This document shows, in pieces, positions 25,704 to 34,587 of a stretch of 64,000 nt of DNA (position 1 is its first letter; the number at the start of each line of letters is the position of its first letter). The notes under the pieces are model-generated. The model worked only from the letters and a program-made list of their open reading frames with translations, was not told the DNA's origin and did no database searches. The position numbers and the translations under genes are program-made. The stretch comes from Chloroflexota bacterium (GTDB lineage: Bacteria > Chloroflexota > UBA6077 > CF-72), in assembly GCA_016191465.1 (NCBI GenBank), contig JACPOP010000014.1:124001-188000 (forward strand). The letters are read 5' to 3'.

Positions 25704-27338
25704 TCAGGAGGCGAGCGGCAAAAGCACCCGGCTATCGGGCGCTGGCTCGGCGGGCACCGCGGTCCCCAACGGCATGCACACGCTGAACTCGGCACCTCCG
25801 TCGTCGGCGTTCCGCGCCCGCACCTCACCCCCGACGCCTTCTACCACGCGCCGCACCAGAGCCAGCCCCAACCCGCGGTGCGGACCGCCGGGGACCGACT
25901 TCGTGCTGTAACCGTCCTCGAACAGGCGCGGGAGGGCATCGCGAGCGAGCCCCGCGCCGGAGTCCGCGACCCGCAGCGTCAGCATCTCGTCGGTGTCCTC
26001 GAGGTGGATCTGGACCCGCCGCTCCGGGCGGCCGGCGACGGCGTCGAAGGCGTTTTCCACAAGGTTGCCCAGCACCGTGGAGACTGCCGCCCCGGCATCG
26101 GCCAAAGGACCCACGTGCGTCTCGGCCGACACGGAAAAATGGATGCCCCGTTCGGCGGCGACGCTGGCTTTCCCGACCAGGAGCGCCAGGACCGATGAGT
26201 CGGCAACCCGCCGCGGGAGGTTCTCCACAAGCTCCTGCTGGTGCGCCGTGGCGTCGTGGATGTATGACTTCGCTTCGCCGTACAGGCCAAGCTCGACGAG
26301 GCCGGCGACGGTATGGAGCTTGTTGGCGAACTCGTGCGCCTGCGCCCGAAGTGCGTCCAAATACGAGCGCGTCCCGTTCAGCTCGCGCACCAGCGCCTGC
26401 ATCTCGGTGTGGTCGCGGAACGTCGCGATTGCGCCCACCAGCATCCCGCGGGTCTCCACGGGCATCCGGCTGACCACGATCGCCCGCCCATTGGCCAGGA
26501 CAGTCTGGTCGGACACGGAGCGGCGTGTCACCAGGACCTCCTGGAGCCCGAGCTGGGGCAGCACGCCCTCGACGGCGTGCCCGAGCCACTCCGGGTCGAC
26601 GTTCAGGAGACGCGCGGCCTCGTCGTTGACGAGTGTCAGGGCGCCGTGCATGTCCACGGCGACCACGCCCTCGCGGATTCCGTGCAGGAGCGCCTCGCGT
26701 TGCTCCACCAGGGCCGCGATCTCCGCCGGCTCCAGGTTGAAGATCTGCCGTTTGATGTGCCGCGCCAGTCCGTACGAGCCCGCCGCGCCAAGCGCGAGCG
26801 AGAGCACCCCCACGCCGAGGATGAGCGCCCAGTTGCGACTGACCACCTCGGCGAGGACGTCCGCGAGAATACCCACCGAAACCGCGCCAATGACTTCGCC
26901 ATCCCCATCCAGGATCGGAACCTTGGCCCGAATCGATTCGCCCAGGGTTCCCCGCTCGGTGGTCACGTAGGCGAGGCCGTCGAGCGCCAATTGGCCGTCG
27001 GTGGAGAGCACCTGGCCGATCCGCTCCGGATTCGGATGCGAGTACCGCACCTGGTCGCGATTGGCGACCACGACGAAAGCCACCCCGGTGGCCACGCGCA
27101 CCGCCTCCGCCAGCGGTTGAATGGTCGCCGAGGGATCCGGGTCATCAAAGGCGTTACGGATCGACGGCATCTGCGCCACGGACTGGGCAACCCCCAGGAC
27201 CCGCGCCCCGTACTGTTCCGATACCAGGGACGAGAGGATGAAGAGCACGGCCCCGCACAGCAGCGCAACGACGCCCAGCGTGAGCCCCACCTGGAACAGG
27301 AGGATCTTGGTGTGTAGCCCCAGCCTGGGACGCCCCAT
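25704..27338 (-). CDS. Sensor histidine kinase of the CitA/DcuS type
   Basis: 544 residues from the ATG at 27338. Membrane helices at about 11-36 and 171-192 enclose an extracytoplasmic PAS/CACHE-like sensor (37-170, with the family's VRYSHPNPERIG segment). A cytoplasmic PAS follows (about 210-310), then a DHp domain with His335 in AHEFANKLHTVAGLVELG and an ATPase domain with NLVENAFDAV, DSGAGL and GLGLALVRRVV. These features are standard for sensors of citrate, malate or fumarate. It is co-transcribed with the response regulator and divergent from an Fe(III)-type ABC transporter, so that transporter's ligand could be the signal. Confidence 0.94.
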   Translation of the reverse strand: MGRPRLGLHTKILLFQVGLTLGVVALLCGAVLFILSSLVSEQYGARVLGVAQSVAQMPSIRNAFDDPDPSATIQPLAEAVRVATGVAFVVVANRDQVRYSHPNPERIGQVLSTDGQLALDGLAYVTTERGTLGESIRAKVPILDGDGEVIGAVSVGILADVLAEVVSRNWALILGVGVLSLALGAAGSYGLARHIKRQIFNLEPAEIAALVEQREALLHGIREGVVAVDMHGALTLVNDEAARLLNVDPEWLGHAVEGVLPQLGLQEVLVTRRSVSDQTVLANGRAIVVSRMPVETRGMLVGAIATFRDHTEMQALVRELNGTRSYLDALRAQAHEFANKLHTVAGLVELGLYGEAKSYIHDATAHQQELVENLPRRVADSSVLALLVGKASVAAERGIHFSVSAETHVGPLADAGAAVSTVLGNLVENAFDAVAGRPERRVQIHLEDTDEMLTLRVADSGAGLARDALPRLFEDGYSTKSVPGGPHRGLGLALVRRVVEGVGGEVRARNADDGGAEFSVCMPLGTAVPAEPAPDSRVLLPLAS

Positions 27339-27555
27339 GACAACGCGGAGTGTAGGGGTTCGGAAATATCCATGAGCAGAATGCACAAAATGTGACTTAT
27401 CGGCTTGAACCATCCCCGTGCGTCGACGGCGGGACGAGCGTGCTCTAGGCTGGTACGTGTACCGCCCGGGCCGCCGACGATTGGGGTCGCCTCGATCGGA
27501 TGGGCCGCGCGGGCTAACGCGCGCAACCTGCACCTGGAAGGGGAGCACGTACACC

Positions 27556-28860
27556 ATGGACGCCACACATGCCGATTCTTCGAGCGCACCGCCCACCGCG
27601 GGAACCGTTGCTCGACTCACCCGCCGCACCACGCTCGGCTTCCTCCTCGTGGGCGCCTCTGGGCTGATCGCCGCCTGCACCGGCGGTGGTAACAGCCAGC
27701 CGGCGGCCACGTCCGCGCCCGCCAAGCCAACGGAAGCCCCGGCGGCCAAGCCCGCCGCGACGACCGCACCCGCTGGGGCGGCGCAGCCGGCCGCGAGCGC
27801 CGCGCCCGCCGCGCAATCGAGTGCTGCCGCGGGCGGCAACCCGTCGTACTATCCGGCCAACTACAACGAGATCGTCGACGCCTCGAAGAAGGAGCAGAAA
27901 CTCGTCGTCTACTCCATCATGTCGAAGGCCAACTGGGCGCCGGTGGTCGAGGAGTTCAAGAAGAAGTACTCCTGGATCGAGATCGACGCTCCTGACATGG
28001 ACTCGGCCACGCTCTTCGACCGCTACTACACGGAGAGCGCCGGCAATACTCGTACGGCGGACATGGTCATGACCTCCACACCGGACTCCTGGCAAGAGTT
28101 CCAGAAGCGCGGCGAGGTGCAGGTCTACAAGTCGGCCGAGGACGACAAGGTGCCCGGCTGGTCGAAGCTCGGGAACGGCATCTACACCGTGTCGTCAGAT
28201 CCGATGGTGATCATTTACAACAAGAAGCTGCTGCAGAACCCGCCGAAGAAGATGGCGGATCTCGCAGACATGGCCACCAGGAACGCGGGCATGTTTACCC
28301 CGGGCAAGATCACGACCTACGAAGAGAACAACGGTACGGGCTTCGCGGGCAACTGGTTCTGGGCGAAGAAGCAGGGCCAGGCGAAGGCCTTCGAGATCCT
28401 GAGCGCCATCGGCAAGACCAAGCCCAAGCTCGAGTCTTCCGCGGGCCGCATGGTGGATGCCACGATTGCCGGCGAAACGCTGGTTGGCTACTTCGTTTCG
28501 GCCATCTCGGTGCTGCCCAAGTTCCCGGCGGCCAATGAAATCCTGGGCTGGAACATGATTGAGGATGGCACGCCGCTGATCGTGCGGGGGCAGGCGATTA
28601 CCAAGCGCGCCCAGTCGCCCAACTCGGCCAAGCTGCTGCTGGACTTCATCCTGTCCTCAACCGGGCAGCTTGCGTGGTCGAAGGGCGGCCTCACGGCCTA
28701 TCGCGACGACGTCAAGGACCAGGCCGAGATCCACCTCGCCAAATTCACGGGACAGATCGGCCAGGACAACCTGCTGCCGTTCTCATTTGACCCAGACATC
28801 GCCGACAAGGCCAAGACCGACGACTTCCGGGCGAAGCTGGCCTCGGCGCTAGGGCGCTAG
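27556..28860 (+). CDS. ABC transporter substrate-binding lipoprotein (Fe(III)/AfuA-like)
   Basis: 434 residues from the ATG at 27556, with a GGAAGGGGAG ribosome-binding stretch about 9-12 bases upstream. Twin-Arg-like TRRTTLGFLL followed by lipobox LIAAC, then a long Ala/Pro/Thr linker. The mature domain starts EQKLVVYSIMSKANWAPVVE, as in Fe(III)-binding and AfuA/phosphosugar-type type II binding proteins. A Tyr pair for iron binding is not obvious, so the ligand could be an organic acid, a sugar phosphate or an iron chelate. It is the first gene of the operon with permease and ATPase. Confidence 0.88.
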   Translation: MDATHADSSSAPPTAGTVARLTRRTTLGFLLVGASGLIAACTGGGNSQPAATSAPAKPTEAPAAKPAATTAPAGAAQPAASAAPAAQSSAAAGGNPSYYPANYNEIVDASKKEQKLVVYSIMSKANWAPVVEEFKKKYSWIEIDAPDMDSATLFDRYYTESAGNTRTADMVMTSTPDSWQEFQKRGEVQVYKSAEDDKVPGWSKLGNGIYTVSSDPMVIIYNKKLLQNPPKKMADLADMATRNAGMFTPGKITTYEENNGTGFAGNWFWAKKQGQAKAFEILSAIGKTKPKLESSAGRMVDATIAGETLVGYFVSAISVLPKFPAANEILGWNMIEDGTPLIVRGQAITKRAQSPNSAKLLLDFILSSTGQLAWSKGGLTAYRDDVKDQAEIHLAKFTGQIGQDNLLPFSFDPDIADKAKTDDFRAKLASALGR

Positions 28861-28874
28861 AGCAGGATCCACCC

Positions 28875-30614
28875 CTGGCCACGCTGAACCCCGCGCTTGG
28901 CAGCGCGGATCGATCGGCTCCGACCACTGGACGGGCGATCTCGTGGGACCGCCCCGTCCAGTGGCTCATCACGGCCCTCGCGGCGCTGCTGGTCATCGCG
29001 CCATTGGCGCCGATCCTGTACCAGAGCGTGCTGGACCGGCCGCTGTACGACGCCGACCGCCAACCCACGCTGGGGAATTTTACCCGTGTCCTCTCCAGCG
29101 CCGAGTTCTGGTCGACGCTTGGCACAACGCTGGTATTTGGGCTGATCACGACCGTGCTGGCGGTTGTGATCGGCACCGTCTTCGCGGTCCTGCTGACGCG
29201 CACGGACATTCCCACACGGGGCGTCCTGAACAGTTTCGTGCTCGTCCCGTTCTACGTTTCCCCGCTCGTCCTGGCGTTCGCATGGGCCATAGTCTACGGA
29301 CCGTCCGGGTTCGTCACCCTGTTCGTGCGCGCAAACCTGGGGCTGCCGACGTGGAACCTGTATTCCATCGGCGGCATGGCGCTCGTGTCGTCGGTCTACT
29401 ACGTCCCGTACACCTACCTGTATTCAACGGGCTCGCTGGCGCTGACCGACCCGCAGCTCGAGGACGCCGGTCGCATCGCCGGCGCTGGTCCGGTCCGCAC
29501 GCTGCTTTCGGTCACGCTGCCGCTGCTGCGGCCGGCGCTGGCGTACGGAACGCTGCTGACGGTCGTCTCCGCCATCGAGCTGCTCTCCATCCCGCTGGTG
29601 CTGGGCAGCCCGGTCGGCATCCAGGTGCTGGCGACGTACCTCTATAAGCTCGGGCTCACGGGCGCCACCACCGACTTCGGGGGCGTCGCGGCCGTGGCGG
29701 TGCTGATGCTGATCGCCATCACCGGGCTGGTCTGGGCTCAGACCCGCGTCACCGGGCAGGAGCGGCGCTTCGTCACCGTCGGTGGCAAAGGGACGCGCGG
29801 GCGTGTGCTCCGTCTGGGCAACCTGGGCTGGCCGTTCGCGGCGGTGCTGTGGCTGTACGTGGTATTCGGCATCGCCATCCCACTGGTGGGCATCCTCGCC
29901 CAGTCTGCCACCGCGTTTCTGAGCCCGCTGATCAACCCATTCACGGTCCTCACCAGTGCCAACTACGACGTCATCCTCGGCCCGAACGGATACACCAGCA
30001 GCATCGTCAACTCGCTCATCGTCTCGGTCGTCGGAGGCGCCGTTGGGATCGTCTTCATCGCGCTGTGTGCCCTGATCGTGTATCGCTCAGATTTCCCCGG
30101 TCGAAAGGTCGTGCAGTACCTGGCGCTCTACCCCCGCGCGGTCCCCGGGCTGATCGTCGGCGTCGGCTTCCTGTGGGCGTTCCTGCTGATCCCGGGCCTG
30201 GGCGGCATCCGCAACACGGTTTTCGCGCTGATGATCGCCTTCGTCATGCGCTTCATCCCGATCGGGTTCGGGGCAGTCGGTCCGAGCATCCTGCGTATCT
30301 CGAATGAGCTGGATCGTGCCGCGCGCGTGGCGGGCGCGGGGTGGCTGAGCACCATGTGGACGATCCTCCTGCCGCTCCTCCGCCCCGCGCTGCTTTCGGG
30401 CTTCGTCCTGCTGTTCATCAGCATGCTGAAGGAGTATTCAAGTGCCCTGTTCCTGTTCGCCCGCGGATCGGAAGTGATCGGAACCACGATGATCGAGCTG
30501 TGGCGCCAGGGCAACTCTGGGCCCGTGGCAGCCCTCTCTGCGATCCAGTTAGCCATGACGTTCATCGTCCTCATCGTTGGCCAGCGGCTCGTCGGGGCTC
30601 GGCTGCATGGCTGA
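28875..30614 (+). CDS. ABC transporter permease, FbpB-like double permease
   Basis: About 579 residues. Two binding-protein-dependent permease domains in one chain, each with an EAA loop (LEDAGRIAGAGPVRTLLSVTL in the first half; LDRAARVAGAGWLSTMWTI in the second) and about 12 helices. The first possible standard start is TTG 29004, but the frame upstream encodes a membrane helix (VQWLITALAALLVIAPLAP) needed for a normal N-terminus and contains no ATG, GTG or TTG. A CTG at 28875 has AGGA seven bases upstream and is the likely start. It is followed by the ATPase gene with an 8-bp overlap. Confidence 0.88.
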   Translation: MATLNPALGSADRSAPTTGRAISWDRPVQWLITALAALLVIAPLAPILYQSVLDRPLYDADRQPTLGNFTRVLSSAEFWSTLGTTLVFGLITTVLAVVIGTVFAVLLTRTDIPTRGVLNSFVLVPFYVSPLVLAFAWAIVYGPSGFVTLFVRANLGLPTWNLYSIGGMALVSSVYYVPYTYLYSTGSLALTDPQLEDAGRIAGAGPVRTLLSVTLPLLRPALAYGTLLTVVSAIELLSIPLVLGSPVGIQVLATYLYKLGLTGATTDFGGVAAVAVLMLIAITGLVWAQTRVTGQERRFVTVGGKGTRGRVLRLGNLGWPFAAVLWLYVVFGIAIPLVGILAQSATAFLSPLINPFTVLTSANYDVILGPNGYTSSIVNSLIVSVVGGAVGIVFIALCALIVYRSDFPGRKVVQYLALYPRAVPGLIVGVGFLWAFLLIPGLGGIRNTVFALMIAFVMRFIPIGFGAVGPSILRISNELDRAARVAGAGWLSTMWTILLPLLRPALLSGFVLLFISMLKEYSSALFLFARGSEVIGTTMIELWRQGNSGPVAALSAIQLAMTFIVLIVGQRLVGARLHG

Positions 30615-31737
30615 GAGCGGCACGGCACCTCCAGGGCGAGAGGACCTCGTGGTCCACGACCTGGTCAAGGAGTTCGCGGGCGGTGTGCTGGCCGTCAACC
30701 ACGTCTCGCTGACCATCCAGGAAGGGCAATTCACCACCCTCCTGGGTCCTTCGGGCTGCGGGAAGACGACGACGCTCAACTGCATCGCCGGGCTGGAGCA
30801 GCCTGATGGCGGACGGATCACCGTCGGGGGGGCGGTTCTGACTGACGTGGCAAAGGGCGTGATCCTCCCCCCAGAGCGCCGTAACCTGGGCATGGTGTTC
30901 CAGAGCTACGCGCTCTGGCCGCACATGACGGTGTTCGACAACCTGGCGTTCGGCCTGAAGCTGCACAGGGTGCCCGGGGCGGAGATCCGTACACGCATCG
31001 GCGAAGCGCTCGACCTGGTGGGGCTGGCCAACCTGGAGAAGCGGTATCCCTTCCAGTTGTCGGGCGGCCAGCAGCAGCGGGTGGCGCTGGCGCGCGCGGT
31101 GGTCGCCCAACCCCGCGTGCTGCTGCTGGACGAGCCGCTCTCGAACCTGGACGCGAAGGTCCGCGAGCAGGCCCGATTCTGGCTGCGCGAGTTTCAGCAG
31201 CGGCTGGGCATTACCACCGTCTACGTCACCCATGACCAGGGGGAAGCGCTGGCGATCTCTGACATGGTGGCCGTGATGTCACAGGGGCACCTGCTCCAGT
31301 TCGCGCCGCCGAAGGACGTATACGAGCGGCCAGCCACACGCTTCGTGGCGGACTTCATCGGCCAGACGTCCTTCCTGGAGGGCACCATCGAGCGCGCCTC
31401 GGCTGATACGGTCGACGTTCGCCTGGCGCGCTCGGGCCGCGTCCTCACGGCCTCCGCGTTTGCCGCGTCCACGAAGCCCGTGGTTGGCAAGGCCGCGACG
31501 CTGGCGGTTCGATCGGAGAAAATCCGCGTGGGCGCCACTGCCGAGAGCGAAGCGAATGTGCTGCCGGCTCGGATCAAGTCGTTCGTGTACGTGGGCTCAG
31601 CCTATGAATACATTTTCGAGACCAGCGAAGGCGACCTGCGGGCCAGCTCGCCGGTACAGGTGGATGGCGTTGAGACGCGCCTCGGCCTCCCGCCCGAAGC
31701 GCTGGTCCTGCTCGCGGACGAGCCCGCGGGACGGTGA
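30607..31737 (+). CDS. ABC transporter ATP-binding protein (FbpC/PotA-like)
   Basis: 376 residues from the ATG at 30607, inside the last codons of the permease. Walker A GPSGCGKTT, Q-loop MVFQSYALWPHMTVFDN, signature LSGGQQQRVALARA, Walker B VLLLDEPLSNLD and switch His in YVTHDQGEA. The C-terminal about 120 residues form a TOBE-like regulatory domain (AVRSEKIRVGATAESEANV). It powers the uptake system together with the upstream permease and binding protein. Confidence 0.95.
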   Translation: MAESGTAPPGREDLVVHDLVKEFAGGVLAVNHVSLTIQEGQFTTLLGPSGCGKTTTLNCIAGLEQPDGGRITVGGAVLTDVAKGVILPPERRNLGMVFQSYALWPHMTVFDNLAFGLKLHRVPGAEIRTRIGEALDLVGLANLEKRYPFQLSGGQQQRVALARAVVAQPRVLLLDEPLSNLDAKVREQARFWLREFQQRLGITTVYVTHDQGEALAISDMVAVMSQGHLLQFAPPKDVYERPATRFVADFIGQTSFLEGTIERASADTVDVRLARSGRVLTASAFAASTKPVVGKAATLAVRSEKIRVGATAESEANVLPARIKSFVYVGSAYEYIFETSEGDLRASSPVQVDGVETRLGLPPEALVLLADEPAGR

Positions 31738-31751
31738 GGGGCGAGTTGTCA

Positions 31752-31941
31752 GACGAGTTCCAAGTTCCAAGTTCCAAGTTCCAAGGAGACGGACTGTCAT
31801 CCTTGAGCGCAGCGAAGGATCCGTCTCCCATGCTCGCGCACGGATCCTTCGGCCGCAGACTCGGAATGACACCCGATAACTCTGAACTTCAAACCTGAAA
31901 CTCCAAACTCTGAACTTGAAACTTGGAACTTGAAACTCGTC
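31752..31941. repeat. Composite heptamer/palindrome element (about 190 bp, MITE-like)
   Basis: Outer 20-bp inverted repeats (31752-31771 and 31922-31941) match at 19 of 20 positions. The left side holds four exact TTCCAAG heptamers (31758-31785); the right side holds eight degenerate heptamers of the AAACTTG/GAACTTG type (31884-31939). The core (31795-31871) is the dispersed-repeat palindrome with GAAGGATCCGT (31814-31824) against ACGGATCCTTC (31840-31850). It fills the gap between two convergent genes exactly up to the stop codon of the right one. Confidence 0.75.
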
Positions 31942-33393
31942 CTATCCAGGCGGCGCCCCTCGCAAGCGCGAGAGGTCGAACCAGCCGCCGGTCTGGGGGC
32001 GGGTGTCGAAGGACGCGAGCCGTACGCCTCGATCCGCGGCCAGATCCTCGCAGCCGGGCGCCTCGGGCACGAACGTGGTGGGCGTTCGGCCCTGGAGAAT
32101 GAACGCCAGCGAGGTGGTCCCCCAGTGGTTCATCGGGCTGCCGTCGATGGACGGAAGCGTGCTGATGGCGATGCACTGGCCGGCCCGCTGGGCGAGGGTC
32201 TGGCGCAGGGCATCGACCTGCGATGTCCACGACCGGGCCTGGAGGGTGAGCACCACGGCGATCGCCAGCCCCGCCGCGACAACCGCCGGCCCCCGCGCAT
32301 CGGCGACTGCCCTGATCTGAGCGTCCGGCTGTCGTTCGCCCGCGAGCCACTCGGCGCTCGCCACCCCCAGGCCCGCGAGCGCAATGGGCCACACCCAGAA
32401 GCGGAAGTCCAGCATGTGCGCCCAGGTGTAGGCATTCCGCGCCCACGGCACCAGGGCCGCACCCGCCCCCAGCGCAAGGGCTGCCGGAAGCCAGCGCGTG
32501 CCCGTCGCCACTGGACCGTGCGAGGGGAGCCAGCGCTGCACCAGCGTCGCCAGGCCAGCCAGGGCCGAGAGCGCGATCGCGATCTGCGGCCAACCGCGGA
32601 CGGCGACGGTGTAGCTATCGATGAGTCGCTGAGGCGTCAGGCTTTCGGATTCGTAGCCAGAGAGCGGCGCCAACGCCTTCGCCACGGCCGCGACGAGCAA
32701 CGCGGCCCCGCCCAGGGCAAGCCAGCGGCGCTCTTCCGGGCCGCGCGGCGCGCCGCGCCGCCTTGTGATCCTGAGCGGAGCGAAGGACCCGTCTGGTTGC
32801 ATCTCGCCAGGCTTCTCGTGGCGAGCCGCTGTCCCGGTGGCGCGCCACGCTCGCAGGAGCGCGATCACGCCCACCAGTCCTTCAAGCACGACAAACAGCG
32901 GATGGGTAAACCACAGGGCTGCTGCCACGCCCGCCAGCACTCCGCCCTGGACTCGAGTTACCCCAAGCAGCACGCCCAGCAGCAGCGGCCAGGTGAACGC
33001 GGCCAGCACCGGTCCTTCTGAGGTGTAGAAAAACTGGCCCGCGAGCACACCCAGCCCGGCAGTCAGCACCGGCCAAACGAAGAGGTCTGGGCGGCGCCTT
33101 CGACACACCCACCAGGCCAATGCAAGGGCCAGTGTCGGGAGCAGGGTGTACGGAACCGCGAACACCCGCCGCAGCACGTCGAGGTCCGACGTGAGCGTGC
33201 TCGCCAGAAGAACCGGCGCCTGGAGCACCACGTTCACCCGCCGATCCAGGGGCGTGAACGGCGTCTGGAGATCGAGTGCCTTGAAGAGGTAGTACGAGCC
33301 GTCGTACGCGAGCGGCGCACCCAGCCAGGCGGTGACGAGCGCGGCCGCCGTGCTGGCGGCAAAGAACAGCGGGGCGGCCGCCCGAGCGATCAC
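31942..33393 (-). CDS. Polytopic membrane protein of unknown function (GT39-like topology)
   Basis: 483 residues with about ten hydrophobic segments. The N-terminal APLAYDGSYYLFKALD after the first helix and the large C-terminal soluble part (SIDGSPMNHWGTTSLAFILQ, TTFVPEAPGCEDLA) recall GT-C-type membrane glycosyltransferases, but the key acidic pair of that group was not clearly found. A dispersed-repeat copy (32766-32796) is read in frame and adds a hydrophilic MQPDGSFAPLRITRR loop near residues 199-213. It follows the diiron protein and a small protein on the same strand with 7 bp spacing. Confidence 0.7.
   Translation of the reverse strand: MIARAAAPLFFAASTAAALVTAWLGAPLAYDGSYYLFKALDLQTPFTPLDRRVNVVLQAPVLLASTLTSDLDVLRRVFAVPYTLLPTLALALAWWVCRRRRPDLFVWPVLTAGLGVLAGQFFYTSEGPVLAAFTWPLLLGVLLGVTRVQGGVLAGVAAALWFTHPLFVVLEGLVGVIALLRAWRATGTAARHEKPGEMQPDGSFAPLRITRRRGAPRGPEERRWLALGGAALLVAAVAKALAPLSGYESESLTPQRLIDSYTVAVRGWPQIAIALSALAGLATLVQRWLPSHGPVATGTRWLPAALALGAGAALVPWARNAYTWAHMLDFRFWVWPIALAGLGVASAEWLAGERQPDAQIRAVADARGPAVVAAGLAIAVVLTLQARSWTSQVDALRQTLAQRAGQCIAISTLPSIDGSPMNHWGTTSLAFILQGRTPTTFVPEAPGCEDLAADRGVRLASFDTRPQTGGWFDLSRLRGAPPG
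32766..32796. repeat. Dispersed repeat, copy inside a coding sequence
   Basis: TGATCCTGAGCGGAGCGAAG followed by GACCCGTCTGG matches the core of the composite element (TCATCCTTGAGCGCAGCGAAG, then GATCCGTCT) at nearly all positions. It keeps the frame of the membrane protein and encodes an inter-helix loop. Confidence 0.6.
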
Positions 33394-33400
33394 CCCGGCT

Positions 33401-33601
33401 CTACGCCGTTGCGCCGACCCACTCCTTCACGTCGCCCTCCATGATGACGTCAAGGATCTCCTGGCAATCCCTGATGGAGCGCTCGACGAGTGCTGGATCG
33501 TCTTCCAGGTGTTTGATGCCCTGGTTCGTAGCCGAGTAGAGCGTGGCAATCACGTCGCGCAGGTACGAATCCAGCGCGTCGGTATGGGGAACTCGTTCCA
33601 T
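33401..33601 (-). CDS. Small acidic helical protein next to a diiron protein
   Basis: 66 residues from the ATG at 33601, starting 17 bp after the PaaA/PaaC-like gene. Mostly helical and acidic, with LDSYLRDVIATLYSATNQ, GIKHLEDDPALVERS and DCQEILDVIMEGDVKEW. No family was recognised. The tight spacing suggests a small partner or accessory subunit of the upstream ferritin-like protein. Confidence 0.65.
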   Translation of the reverse strand: MERVPHTDALDSYLRDVIATLYSATNQGIKHLEDDPALVERSIRDCQEILDVIMEGDVKEWVGATA

Positions 33602-33618
33602 GGCAGAGCCTCTCATTC

Positions 33619-34350
33619 CTACAGGAACTTGCGGCCCTTGAGCGGGTCGGGAATCTGGAGGCCCATCTGGGTCAGGAGTGGATTGACTTCGGCGATGTAC
33701 TGCTGGCGCGCTTCTTCGTTCGTGCGCCGCTTCAAGCCCCATTCCATGTAGCGAGCCGAGCGGTACGACTCGCTGCGGCCGAACATGTCGAGCGCCATGA
33801 CGTACCAGGAGTCCACGGCCTCCTGCACGCGCTGCTTGGCTTCGTCGCCCTGCGCGAGCAGCTCCCACGAGCGCGTCGTGCCGTAGTCAATGTGCCCGGC
33901 CTCTTCCTCCATCACCTTCGACGGGTGGCCGATGAGCTCGGCCAGAGGTTGGAAGGTGCAGTTCTGGAACTCTTCGAGCTGGTACTTGCCAACGCGGTCG
34001 ATCAGCATGCCGAAGACCGAGAAGTTCTCCCAGGTGTTGATCTGGCCACGGAACGCCTCAAGGTAGCGATCCTGGTTGGGGCGGCTGAGGATGTACGACG
34101 TGTCCACGCCCACCCCGCCGGCGATCGTGGAGAACTTGCGGAAATGGTCGATCTCCTCGGCGGCGGTCCGGGCCACGATGAGCTGGTCCACCTTCCGGGG
34201 CGCGCCGGGCAGCATGTCGTCCACGTACAGGTGGGGGCCGCCAATCTCGCAATCGGCCTGGATTGCCAGCACGCGCCGGACCAGGTCCTGATACTCGGGG
34301 TCCTGCTTCTCGAAATTCTCGAGCGTCACCGTCTCCGTGAAAACCGCCAT
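33619..34350 (-). CDS. Ferritin-like diiron protein of the PaaA/PaaC (phenylacetyl-CoA epoxidase) family
   Basis: 243 residues from the ATG at 34350, with AGAGGAGAGG upstream. Four-helix bundle with two ExxH motifs: Glu66-x2-His69 (EEIDHF) and Glu150-x2-His153 (EEEAGHIDYG), plus carboxylates at Glu35 and Glu126/127, giving a full diiron site. This resembles PaaA/PaaC subunits of the ring-1,2-epoxidase. No PaaB, PaaD, PaaE or other phenylacetate genes are close, so it is a solitary member with unknown substrate. It is co-transcribed with a 66-residue protein and a membrane protein. Confidence 0.82.
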   Translation of the reverse strand: MAVFTETVTLENFEKQDPEYQDLVRRVLAIQADCEIGGPHLYVDDMLPGAPRKVDQLIVARTAAEEIDHFRKFSTIAGGVGVDTSYILSRPNQDRYLEAFRGQINTWENFSVFGMLIDRVGKYQLEEFQNCTFQPLAELIGHPSKVMEEEAGHIDYGTTRSWELLAQGDEAKQRVQEAVDSWYVMALDMFGRSESYRSARYMEWGLKRRTNEEARQQYIAEVNPLLTQMGLQIPDPLKGRKFL

Positions 34351-34587
34351 CGAGACCTCTCCTCTTGCCTGTGCCCGGGAATGTGATGAGCCCGAACACT
34401 CTACAACAACGGAACGACCGTCAGTATTCTGTCGTACATCCGACATGGGGTAGCTGGAAACGGCGCACCTCGTGTCTCCGTGAGGACGTTCACGGGCTGG
34501 TGAGGCGACGCCAGTCACGCTATAGCGTACGCGCTCGTCGGGCCCGGACGCGGAATCCCACCCCGCACCTGGAGTAGCATCCGGGGC

